Origin: Pandoraea pulmonicola
GTDB taxonomy: Bacteria; Pseudomonadota; Gammaproteobacteria; Burkholderiales; Burkholderiaceae
Assembly: GCF_000815105.2 (NCBI RefSeq)
Contig: NZ_CP010310.2
Coordinates: 868,001-932,000, forward strand
Reading direction: 5' to 3'
Length of the DNA: 64,000 nucleotides
Made by a program: the position numbers and the translations under genes. Positions 8,176 to 20,100 of this stretch are shown piece after piece. The stretch's first letter is position 1. The number at the start of each line of letters is the position of its first letter. Below the pieces are notes generated by a model. It was not told where the DNA came from and did not search any database. It saw only the letters and a list, made by a program, of their open reading frames with translations.

Positions 8176-11100
8176 ATGAAGACACCTTCGCGGGGTTTCG
8201 TCGCAACCGGAGATAGCGCGCGTCGATCGATGGAGACCGGCGCCGCAGGTGACGCATGCATTGCGCATACCCCTTCGATCCAATGGTGGCAGCGCGCGAT
8301 CGCCGCGGGTGTGGCATTGACGCTGCTCGTCAGTCCTGTCTCGGTGACGTTTGAACTGAGCCGCTCAGCGGCGCGCGAATTGGCTGCGAATCCGTCGGGC
8401 TTCGACGAAACGGCGTTGGCGGTCATGCGCTCGCTGGCCACGCTTCGCGTTCACGTGGGGATGCAGACGGCCTCGGCCGCGCCGATTACGGACCCGACGG
8501 CCCCCGTCGTCTTTGCGCCGAAGATCACGACCAGCGGCAACGGCATTCCGGTCGTCAACATCACGGCGCCCAACGCTGCCGGCATCTCGCTCAACCAATA
8601 CCAGAGCTTCAACGTCGACGCCGCCGGGCTGATTCTCAACAACAGTCTGCTCAACGGGACCTCGCTCAACGGCGGGGCGATTGCCGCCAACCCCAATCTT
8701 TCGGGGCGCACGGCAAGCACCATCGTCAACCAGGTGACGTCGTCGGGCAGCGCGTACGCCAGTGCGCTCATTGGCCCGCTCGAAGTGTTCGGCGCGCCCG
8801 CCACGGTAATCGTTGCGAACCCGAACGGGATTTCGGTGCGCGGCGCCGGATTCACCAACACGATAGGTGTGACGCTCACCACCGGCACGCCGCAATTCCT
8901 GACGGGACCGGGCGGCACGCTGACCGACTTCGCGCACGGTGCCGCGCTCGGGTACAACGTTGTCGGCGGGCACATTCAACTGGAAGGCAATCCCGGCGTG
9001 ACCGGCCCGGGCAGTGGCATTGAGGGCACGGTCGGTGCCATTGACCTGATCGGTCAGACGGTTGGGGTGAACGCGCCCCTCTACGCCGGCACGCGCATCA
9101 ACGTGGTCACCGGCAATCAGCAAGTGCTGACCGGCTCGGTGGACGGCACGGGCACGCGCTACGTGACGGCGGCAAACGGCGTCGCAAACACGGCGCAGGC
9201 GGTACAGGGCGTCGCGGGCAGTCCGCAGGCGATTGCCATCGACGCCACGCGTTTCGGCGCCATGACCGCCGGCCAGATCCAGGTCATCGGCACGACGGCC
9301 GGGCTTGGCGTGCGCATGGCTGGCGATCTTGCATCGACGACGGGCGACCTCACGATCACGTCCGGAGGCGATCTCACCGTTGCCAATCACGCGGCGCAAC
9401 AGCGGGTCCAGATGACCAGCGCGGGCAATGCCGCACTTTCCGGCACGGGGCTGGGCGAAACGGGCTATCAATTGACCGCGACGGGTGACATTGCGTCGAC
9501 CGGCGTTGTGCAATCGGGCAAGGCGCTCGACATTCGCTCGGGCGGCAGCCTCAAGCTCGCCAACGCCCAGGCCAACGAGAGCGCGACACTGACGTCGGGC
9601 AAGGCGCTGGTGCTCAAGGACGCGCAGATTGGCGGCGACCTGTCGCTATCGACGCAGGATGTCCTGCAAGGCGACATTCGGCTGACCGGCCCGACGACGG
9701 TCGGCGGTGCGCTGGTGGCGAATGCCGCGCGCGGCCTCTTCGTGACCAACAGTACTGGCGCGTCCGGCAATGTGTCGATCACGACGGGCGGTGACTTCCA
9801 GATTGCGCAGGGCGCACGTATGACCGGGCATGGTGACGTCGCCACGCGAACGGCCGGGGAAGCGCGCGTCGACGGAACGTTGGCGTCGGGCGGGCAACTG
9901 ACGATGGCGTCGGACCGCGGTCTCGACGTGCAGGGCGACGTGGCTTCCACCGGTACCGCGCGCCTTGCAGCCGGTGGCGTCTTGAACGTCGATGGCACAC
10001 TGCTGGGGCAAAGCGATGCCGACCTGCGCGCGGGGACCGACGTTACAGGCAAGGGAAAGCTCGCGTTCGGCACGAACGCATCCCTGCGCGCGGGGCGGGA
10101 CATTTCGCTGAGCGGCGCACTGCTCGCCGGAGGATTGGACGTCGAAGCCGCCAACGGCATTTCGCTCAATGATGTGCAAAGTACCGGCAACGCATCGCTG
10201 CGTGCGCTCGGGAACACGGGTGGTGGCGATATCGCTCTGCTCGGCAAGGACTCCTTCTACGGGGCGGCCGCGCTCTCCGCCGCGCGTGACATCCTCGTCC
10301 GCGGCACTACCGCCGGGGCCGACGCGCTAACGCTCGATGCTGCGCGCAACGTCGGCGTCACGGGCACCTTGCAAACTGCCGGTACAGCGAAGGCGCTGTC
10401 GGTGACCGCAGGCAACACGCTGACGGTGCCCGGCACGATCGAAGCGAGTGCGGACCTCACAGCCAATGCCGGCAGTGCGCTCGTTGTCGCTGGAAGCGCC
10501 ACGGCGGCGGGCGCCGTCACGATGCAGTCGGGCGGCGATCTGCGCGTGTCGGGCAACGTCTCGGGGCAGCGCGAAGGGACGCTCGATGCCACCGGGGATC
10601 TCAATATCGACGGCGGTGCCCACTTCCTCGGCAACGCTCGGCTCACATCCGGCGGCAATGCCGTGCTCGTCGGCAAGCTGCAAACGGCGAATCTCGTGGT
10701 GGTCGGCGCCAACGATGTCACGCTCGGCGACATTCAGACCAGCGGCACGCTTGACGTGGTGGCGAAGGGCCTCGCCGGCAGCGGCGATATTCGTGTGTCG
10801 GGACCGATAGCGTCTTTCGGCGCCGCGACCTTAGACGCGACGCGCGACGTTGCCATCGCCGGCACGGGAAAAATCGCAGCCAACGACAAGCTTACCGTCT
10901 CCGGGCAGCGCAACGTGACGATAGACGGTGGTGTCACCGCGGTGAGCGACGTCGCCGTTACCGCGACCACGGGCAATCTGAGCACCACGGCCGATCTGAG
11001 CACCAACAGCCAGTTGGCGCTCATCGCCGGACAAACGGTGACATTGGGCGGGCCGCAGACGAGTGCCATCGGCAACGCTTCGGTCGCCGCGGGGCAGGAC

Positions 11101-14100
11101 ATTGCGCTCAACGGCGCACTCGTGGGTTTGGCGGGAAGCCTGCGGGCAGGGCGGGACATCACCGGAGCGGGAGCCTCGGCGTTTGCCGATAGGGCTACGC
11201 TCAACGCGGGTCGCGACGTCGCGCTGTCCGGCGTGCTGCAGGGCAATGGCGTGCGGGTGAGTGCGGGGAACAGCGCCACGGTGTCGAACGTGACTTCCAA
11301 CGGCCGACTCGATATCGCTGCGACGGGCAATGCCGGCGGTGGCGACGTCACACTCAACGGGACATCGAAGGTGGTGGGAGGCGTCGACGTGGCGGCAGCC
11401 CGCGATGTAAGCGTTGCGGGCACGCTCGCGAGCGGCGACAACGCGACGCTAAGCGCTGCGCGCAACGTCAACATCACCGGCACCGTGCAAGGCGCCAAGG
11501 ACGTCACCCTGGCCGCGACCGAGGGGAATGTGACCCAGGTGGGCACGCTCGGTGTCGGCAACCGTTTGGGCGCCTCGGCGGGCAACGATGTGACGATGGC
11601 CGGGCAGAGCGCGGTAGCCGGCGATACGGCGCTGACGGCGGGACGCGATGTGATTCTCTCGGGGACGCTGAGTGGGCAAGGCGCAGGTCGCGTCGATGCT
11701 GGCCGTGACGTGGCGGGCGCAGGCACCGCGTCGTTCACGGGGCTGTTGGACGCGACGGCCGGACGCGACGTGAACCACAGCGGATTGCTGCAAGGCGGCG
11801 GTCTGACGATCACGGCCGGCAACACGTTGAACGTCAAGAACGCCGAGTCGACGGCGGCCATGGCGCTGGCGGCCAGGGGACTCGCCGGCGGGGGGGACGT
11901 CAACATCAACGGGAACGTGGGCGCGCCGGGCTCGGTGTCTGTGCAGGCGGCGCGCGATATTGCCGTCGCGGGGACGTTGGGGGGCGGCGCTTCGACGACG
12001 CTCGTCGCACAGCGGAACGTCGTTGTCGATGGGGCCATTCAGTCGGTTGGCGACGCGCGCCTCACGGCCCAGACCGGGAGCGTGCGCGCGAGCGGCGGCA
12101 TCAGCGGAGGCGCGAATCTGTTCGTCGACGCCGAGCAGGACGTCGTGTTTGGCGCGTCGACGAGCGCGCTTGGCGACATCAGGGCGAACGCCGGGCGCGA
12201 TCTGCAACTTGGAGCGGTGCTCGTCGGCGTGAACGCACATCTGACGGCCGGTCGCACGCTGCTGGACTCCGGCGACAGCACCGGCAAGGCAGTCTTCACG
12301 GGGGCGGCAACGCTAAGCTCGGCTGGCGATACCAGGCTCACGGGCAGTGTGCAGGCGAACGGCATCGATGTCGCCGCGGGCGGCAACGCAACACTCGGCG
12401 CACTCAATTCGGCAGCGGGCGTCAGTGTCGCGACGACCGGTACCGCCGGGGCCTTGGGCGGTGCGGGCGATATCGTGTTCAACGGTGCGGTGTCGTCACC
12501 CAACGCCTTTGCGGCCACGGCCGCACGGGACATGACGGTGGCCGGCAGCCTGGCTTGCGGCGTTGCGTGCGACCTTGTGGCGCAGCGCAACCTGTCGCTC
12601 ACCGGTTCTGCGATTGCGCTGAAAGACCTGTCCTTGTTCACGCGTACAGGCGATCTCGCCATTGCGGGCGAAGTGACGACCGCGGGTGCGTTGCTCGCGA
12701 CAAGCGCGGCGAACGCGATCCTTGGCGGCAAGATGAGTATTCAGGGGGACTTGCAGGCGTCCGCGGCCAAGGATATCTCGCTGGCTGGGCTCATCGGCGT
12801 GCAAGGCGTCGGCACGGTGCAAGCCGGCAACGACATCAACGGTTCCGGCACAGCGAGCTTCGGTGGCGACGTTACGCTGAGCGCGGGGCGCAACACTGCG
12901 CTGACCGGTGCACTGAGCGGTCAGAACGTATCGGTGCACGCGGCGAACGACGCCGGGCTCAACAACGTTCAGGCGACGAAGTCGCTGAGCATCACCGCGG
13001 ATGGCCAAATGAGTGGTGGCGACGTTGTCGTAGGCGGTGATGCTGTTGCACTCGGCACATTGGCCCTGACGGGCGCGCGCGACGTTGCGGTGACCGGCAA
13101 GACCGTCGGGGGCGGTGACGTCACGATTTCAGCGGGAAGCGGGGACATCCGTCTCAAAGGAGACACGGCGTCGGAGCGCAATCTCACGCTTACCGCCGAC
13201 AACGGCGCGATCTCGACGGGCAACGCAGGCGCGCAAGGCGATCTGAGCGCCAACGCTGGAAAGGCCTTGACGATGCAAGGCGACACCACGGCCAATGGAG
13301 CTTTGCGATTGACTGCCGGCGGCGATATGGCCCTGGGCAATGTCCGCAGCGTACTGGCTGATGCGTCCGCTGGTGTGTTGAAGGCCGGCGGCAATCTGGG
13401 CGCGACGTCGCTGACGTTCGGCAACGGCGGTCTCTCGACCACATCCGGCGGTGCGACCGCGATCACGGGAATGGTCGCGGCGGGCAAGACGGTGACCATG
13501 TCCGCCACAGGCGACTTGCTCGCCGGCTCCGTTCAGGCTGGCGAATCCGCGACGCTGACGGCAAGCGGTGCGGGGGATGTCCGCGTCGTGGGCGACGTGA
13601 ATACGGGCAAGGGGCTGACGATTACGGCGGGTCGCGATGCGAATGTCGGCGGTGCCGTCACGGCGGGCGACGGTGTCACCGTCGATGCAATGCGCAACCT
13701 GAGCGTCGGCGGGGCACTGTCGGCGAATCAGAACATCGTGCTCAATGCGGCGCAAGGCAATCTCTCGCTGTCGGGGCCGATCACGGCCATCCAGAATTTC
13801 ACGGCGACGGCGGGTTCCGCGCTGGCCATCGCCGGAGGGCAGATCAACGGCGACACGGCGCTGACCTCCGGTGAGGGCATGACGCTTACCGGTCATTTGC
13901 TCGGCAAGGGCGCGGCGACGCTGCGCTCAGGGGGCGACGTTACCGGCGGTACCAGCGATACTGGCGCGCTGACGTTTGGCAAGGATATCAGCGTGACGTC
14001 GGCCGGAAAGTTGTCGTTGGCCAGCATCGACACGGCGGGTGCGCTGACGGTCCAGTCGCAGAACGATGCCGTGCTGGGGGCGTTGACGTCGATCGGCAAG

Positions 14101-17100
14101 GCCTCGGTGACGAGCGCGGCGGGCAGCCTGACGCTGGGCAAGGTACTTGTCGGCGGCCCGCTCGATCTCACGGCTGCCAGGAATCTGACGGCATTGCAGA
14201 GCGTTTCCAGCATGGGCGCGATGACGCTCACCGCGCAGACCGGCAGTCTGACCGTCGCCGGGATTTCCGGCAACGACGCCGTTGCGCTGCGCGCTGGACA
14301 GACGCTGACGATGGGCGGTACCAACACCGTGGTTGGCGACATGACGCTCAACGGCGGCAATGTCGTCATCGCGGGCGTCACCACCGCGTCGAAGTCCTTC
14401 ACCGCGCGCGCAACCAATGCACTCGACGCAAGCCTCGGCCAACTGTATTTGACGAAAGACGCGCATTTGAGCGCCGCGCGCGTGTACACGGGCGGTATGG
14501 TCGTCGGCGGCGGGCTGGATGTTACCGCATCGGAATCGATCTCGACCTATGGTCTGGCGATGATCAACGGCGCGAGCACGTTCAACGCCGGCAACGGCGT
14601 GTATGTCAACACGGCGGGTTCGTCGGTGCTGAGCGGCGGTCCGTTGTCGATCGGAGCTGGCAGCATCACCAATCTGGCGGGCGGGCAGATCGCCACGACT
14701 GGCGCGCTGACGTTATCGGCGACGGGCAACGTCTCGAACGCCGGTTTGATGAACGGCAGTACGACTTCGGTCACGGCCGGCGGGGTATTGACCAACGCAG
14801 GGACGGTGCTCGGCGCGAACGGCGTGACCCTCAACGTCGGCGGTTTGAACAACAACGGCGGCATGGTTCTGGCAGGCGACGTGACGAAGGCCACACCGTC
14901 GAGCGCTGACCTTTCGCTGACGGTGAACGGTAGCGGCACGGTCACGAACGCAGGCGGCGAATTGGCGGCGACGCGCGATCTGTCGGCGTTGATGCGCTCG
15001 GCTGTGTTCGACGCGACCGGTGGTGCGTTGCAGGCGGGCAGCACGTTGTCGATTACGGCCAATGCCATCACCAACTCGGGTACGTTGCAGATCGGTTCGC
15101 TCAACACGGTGCTCACCGGTCTGACATCGTTTACCAACAGCGGAACGTTGCAGAGCAACGGGGCGCTCACGCTCGCGAGCAATGGCTGGTTCACGAACAC
15201 CGGCAACATCGTGGGGGCAAGCGATGTGACGGTGAACGCGGCGCTTGTCAACGGCGCTGGAGCGTCGATCCACGCCGGACGCGATCTCTCGATGACGGGC
15301 GACGTCGTCAACAGCGGTCTGCTCGAAGCCGAGCGCAATCTGTCGGCGACCGGCGGCAACTTCACCAACGTAGGCGCGAAAACGCAGGCGGCAGGCAACA
15401 TCACGTTCACGCTGCCGGGACAATTGAACAACATCGGCGGCACGATCATCGCGGGGAACAACCTGACGGTGAACGCCGGGTCGGTGATTAACGATCAGGC
15501 GGCGGGGGCGGGGTTGGTCAGCACCACGACGACGGTCGTCGATCCAAGTTTGATCTGGAGTGCTGTCATTGGGACCCGGAACTCCAGCGTCATCGACTGG
15601 GCAGCCGGGATGGGCGGGGAAGGCGACGCCACCTGGAAATGGATGCGTGTATCGAATACGGCGACGATCGGCGATCTTCTCTCGCCCACTGGCGTCACGA
15701 TGGAGGGCAAGCCGGCAGACATCGATCCATGGACGGGCGACCGCTGCGGCATTCTGCTCGGGACGCGGGGGTGCAGCGTAGGGGTCGGGGCGCCTGTAAC
15801 GGGTTCCGGAACGTTCTACATGAACAAGTTCCGGGGCGCCCGAATGGTGGGAGACAACCCCGTCGATTATGACTATTGGCGGATGAGCGCTGCGCCGATG
15901 CCGGGGGCGTTGGCGTCCGTCGCCATCGCTTTGCCGACGGTGAATCAGACTTCCACCGTGGCGCAGATGGGAGCCGCAGGCGTGATGATTGCTGGCGGCG
16001 ACGTATCGATCACTGCTTCGAGTTTGTCGAATAAGGGCGGTCAGATTGCGGCAGGCCGCAACATGACGCTCAACGTGGGTTCGCTGGCTAATGGCGCCCT
16101 GTCGCCAACGACAACCAGTACCGTAATCAATGCGGTGGACCAAGGGCAATACTCGGCGTTTCTTGCGCAGCTCGCGTCGCTCGGCGCGATTGAAGTGCCG
16201 GCGTATCAGAACGAGTCGTGGGCCGATCAGCAACAAGCACACCAACTGGTTTCATTCAATATCGCGACAGGCGGGGCTGCGCCGACTTCCACCTCGACGA
16301 TTTCCTGGTCGACGTCTCTCGGCCTGATCACCGCCGCCAACACACTCAACCTGTACGGCGGCAATCTGGTGAACGAGGGCATGATCTATGCCCAGAACAA
16401 CGTCAACATCTTTGCCGCGAGTGTGACGAACCAGGGCGGCAACACGCAGCAGTTCACGTCGCAGGCAGGGTGTGCCCCCGGCACGAGCAATGCGGCCTGC
16501 TACCGAGGCAATGATGTCCGGGGACAGAACCCCGACACGACGAGCTTTACTTACGCGCAGAACAACGCCGCGATCATCGCGGGGAACAATCTCACGATTG
16601 CGGCGGGCACGATCACCAACAAGTACGGCGACCTCATTGCCGGGCACGATCTGGTGATCGGTGGCGTGGGGTCGTCGGCCACGGGAGCGACGGCTGCCGA
16701 GTCGCTCACCAACACGTCGGGCAACATCCTGGCCGGCAACAACCTGACGCTGAACGTTGCCGGCGGCATCACCAACACGTTGCCGCCACCGGTGAAGGTG
16801 CACGAGAACTACGGCAAGTTGGAGAAGTACTCGGGCTGCATGACGGCGGGCGGCTACAAGGAGAGCTACTGCGAGGCGTACGTCGATCAACAATCGGGCA
16901 ATTCGTCGATCATTGGCGCGGGGAACAATCTCACCATCAATGCCGGGTCGCTGACCAACGTCGGCAGTCTGATCACGGCGGGTTTGAACGCGACGATCAA
17001 TGTCAGCGGTCCGGTCGTCAACACGGCGCAGACGCTCAACGCCTATTGGCATTCGCACTGGGTCCAAGAGACGGGGATGTTCTCGGACGACAAGCGCCAC

Positions 17101-20100
17101 GACGTGTGGAGCTGCGGCAGCGCGGCGGAGTGTACGTCGTTGTATGGCGACGCATACACCAGCGTGGGCGGAGTCATCAACCCGCCGACGCCCGTGGGCA
17201 ATATCGCCGCGACGATTCAGGCGCCGAACCTGACGGTCACCTCCGGGGGGCAGATCGTCAACGTGGGCAACGTGATCGGGCAGTCGGTGTCGCTCACCGG
17301 TACGAGTTTGATCAACGGCATCACGACGGCGAACACGTACACGCCACAAGTGGGCAATCCACCGCAGGTGATCAGCCTGGCGCCCGCCAACGGCGGTCTG
17401 AATCTGACGATTCCCGTTGGGCTGGGTGGTGCGACGTCTTCGATTCTTACGGGTACGACGGGCACTCAAGGTGGCCCGAGTTACGTCGTGGGCGGGTTGA
17501 GCGCGACGCTTGATCCGGTTTCGCCGCAAGTCCTGCTCAAAAACCTACCAGCGTCGTTGCAACCGAGCACGACGACGTTCTATTTCTCGCCGCAGCAAGA
17601 GGCGATTCAACTCCAGCAAGCGGCCCTGATGCAGACGGGCAAGGCGAGCTTCATCAACGGCTTGTCGACGGACAGCACGTCGCAACTGACGGTGCTCGAC
17701 CAGCAAAAGCTCGTGCTGTACGGCAATGCGGTGGAGTACGCGAAGGCAAACAACATTCAGTTGGGGCAAGCGCTGACACAGGCGCAGATCAGCGGTCTGT
17801 CGCAGCCGATGCTTTGGTACGTGGAGCAAACCGTGTCGGAGCCGGGGTGCAAGGCGACGGGTAACGCGAAATGCCCGACGGTGACGGCGCTCATGCCGCA
17901 GGTGTACTTGCCGGAGAACTTCACGGCGCTGTCGGCGGGTGGTCAGATTCTGGCGAGCAACGACCTGTCGCTGAACTTCGGCAGCACGGCGACGGGTGGC
18001 AGCGTACTGAACACGGGTTCGATCACGTCGGGCGGCACGCTGACGGTGAATACGGGGACGCTGACGAATCGCGCCAACGTGGTCGACGTGGGCGAGCTGT
18101 GGAGCTACATCAAGGACACGGGGTATCTGAAGACGACCGGCACGGTGGTGCAGCCGGGGGGCTTCATGAGCGCGGCGGCGGGCGGGCTGACGCTGAACGT
18201 CGACCAGTTCAACCAGATCGGCGGGATGCTGGCCTTGCTGGACCCGAACGGCCAGATCGACCATGCGGCGACGCAGGCGTTCATTGCCGGTGTCTCGGCG
18301 CAACTGGGAGAGAACTTCCTGCAGCAGACGCTGCAAAACGATCTGCATACGGAGTTCGTCAAGCAGGGTGGGAGCTTCGGGATTCAGCAGATTGGGATGA
18401 TCATGGTCTCGGCCATGTTCGCCATGGCGGCGGCCCCGATGTTCTCGGCGATGGTGGGCAATCTCGCGAGCGCATCAGCGGGAACGTTTTTCGCGGCAGC
18501 GGCGGGCACGGGGGCGAGTGCGACGGCTGCCGGGCTGGGTAACGTCATGGTGACTGCGGCGCTCGCGAGCATGACGAGTTCCACGTTCACGCAGCTTGTG
18601 ACGACTGGCACGGTGAACTTCGGCTCGGTAATGACGACAGGCTTGTCGTCGGCGCTCACTGCCGGACTGCTCAACGGGATCACCTACTCGAATGCAGATG
18701 GACTCGGGTTCACGACCGCGGGAGGTTCGGCGAACAGCCTGAGCAGCCTCGCCGGTGTGAAGCCGACGTTTGTCGATGGCGCGGTGAGTCAGGCGGCTGC
18801 GACGACGGCTGAGAAGCTGGCGACGCAAGGCTTGGCAATTCTGGGCCAGTCGGTGATTCAAGCAGGAGTGCAGTCGACGATTCAGGGCGGGAGTTTCCTG
18901 GATGCGTTGAAGGCGAGCGGAATCAGCAATCTGGGCGCGGCGCTGGCGTTCCAGATTGGCGACGCGAAGAACGGTCTGAGCCAGGCGCTAGGTGAAAATG
19001 GTGCAGCGTTCGCGGCGATGGCGGCGCATGGACTGTTGGGTTGTGCTGGTGCTGCGGCGGCAGGAAACGGATGCATCGGCGGTGCCCTTGGAGGTGCGAT
19101 CGGCTTTGCATTGAACGCAGTCCTCGATCCAGGACAAATACTGCCCCCGGAACTTCACGTCGGGTTCATTGGCTTGGCGGGAGCGCTGGTCGCGGGCGCG
19201 CTGGGGCAAGATGCCTTAGCCGCACAGACAGCCGCCGAGAACGAGACACAAAACAACTGGCTGAAGCACAAGAACGAGGCATTTAATAGGCCCTCCGAGG
19301 CCGAGAGGTTCAAGTTAGCGAACGCGGCATGTTTCGCGAGCGGCGGTACAGACGCACAAAGTTGCGGGATTGCTAGAGCTTTGGCGTACACCTCGAATCA
19401 GCGCGATATAGAGCTGAACCGCGCTTGCGCAAATGGAGAGTCAGGCGCATGCCTCGTCGCGAAGGCTGAAGCAGCGGCTAACGGCAACGAAGTTTGGACC
19501 GCGCCGAATGGCCGTGTTTATGCATTCTCTAGTGGCGATTCTCGGATACTTTCATTAGATGCTCAGGCGAGAGCTGTATTGTTGGACGCCCAGTTAACGA
19601 GCCCCGTGGGCGCTATGCTGTCAGGTGCCGTCCTTTATGGAGGCGGTTCTGTAGAGCAAGCCATCCTTGCTGCTAACTTGGGGATGTCTCTTGAGGGAGT
19701 CGGTGCCGGAATTGGCTCGTTCGGTACGGCTACGATCGTAAGACCAGCGAGCGGACCGACAGGTACATCTTCGCCTGCGGAATGGGTGTTCAATACGGGG
19801 GCGAATATCACACCCATGCCAACCGCTAATACCTATCGATTTATTGGAGCGAATGGTACGTTCGTAACTCCGCTCTCGAGCATTGAATCGGTAATCGGTC
19901 CAATAAACTTAGCTGCTAAGGAGGTGACCATTTCTCGGGCTCAGGCGACAACGCTTGAAAGTGCACTTGGGCTGAATCCTGGATCACTGGGGGCTACAAA
20001 CTTATTGTCGATTGTAAGCGATGTAAATGCTAGAGCACCTCGCTCGCCTCTGTCAGGCAATGACCTCTTCTTGGGCGGAGGAAAAGGCCTACCGGGCGGA

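Noticed and set aside
10734..12038. Long minus-strand open frames inside cdiA, rich in Pro/Ser/Ala
   Set aside because: They mirror the Gly/Ala/Thr-rich haemagglutinin repeats of cdiA, lack ribosome sites and show no family motif.
8176..17000. The repetitive cdiA region considered as a possible tandem DNA repeat array or CRISPR
   Set aside because: The periodicity is at the protein level (AGRDV-type beta-helix turns) with variable DNA. There are no identical repeats separated by unique spacers.
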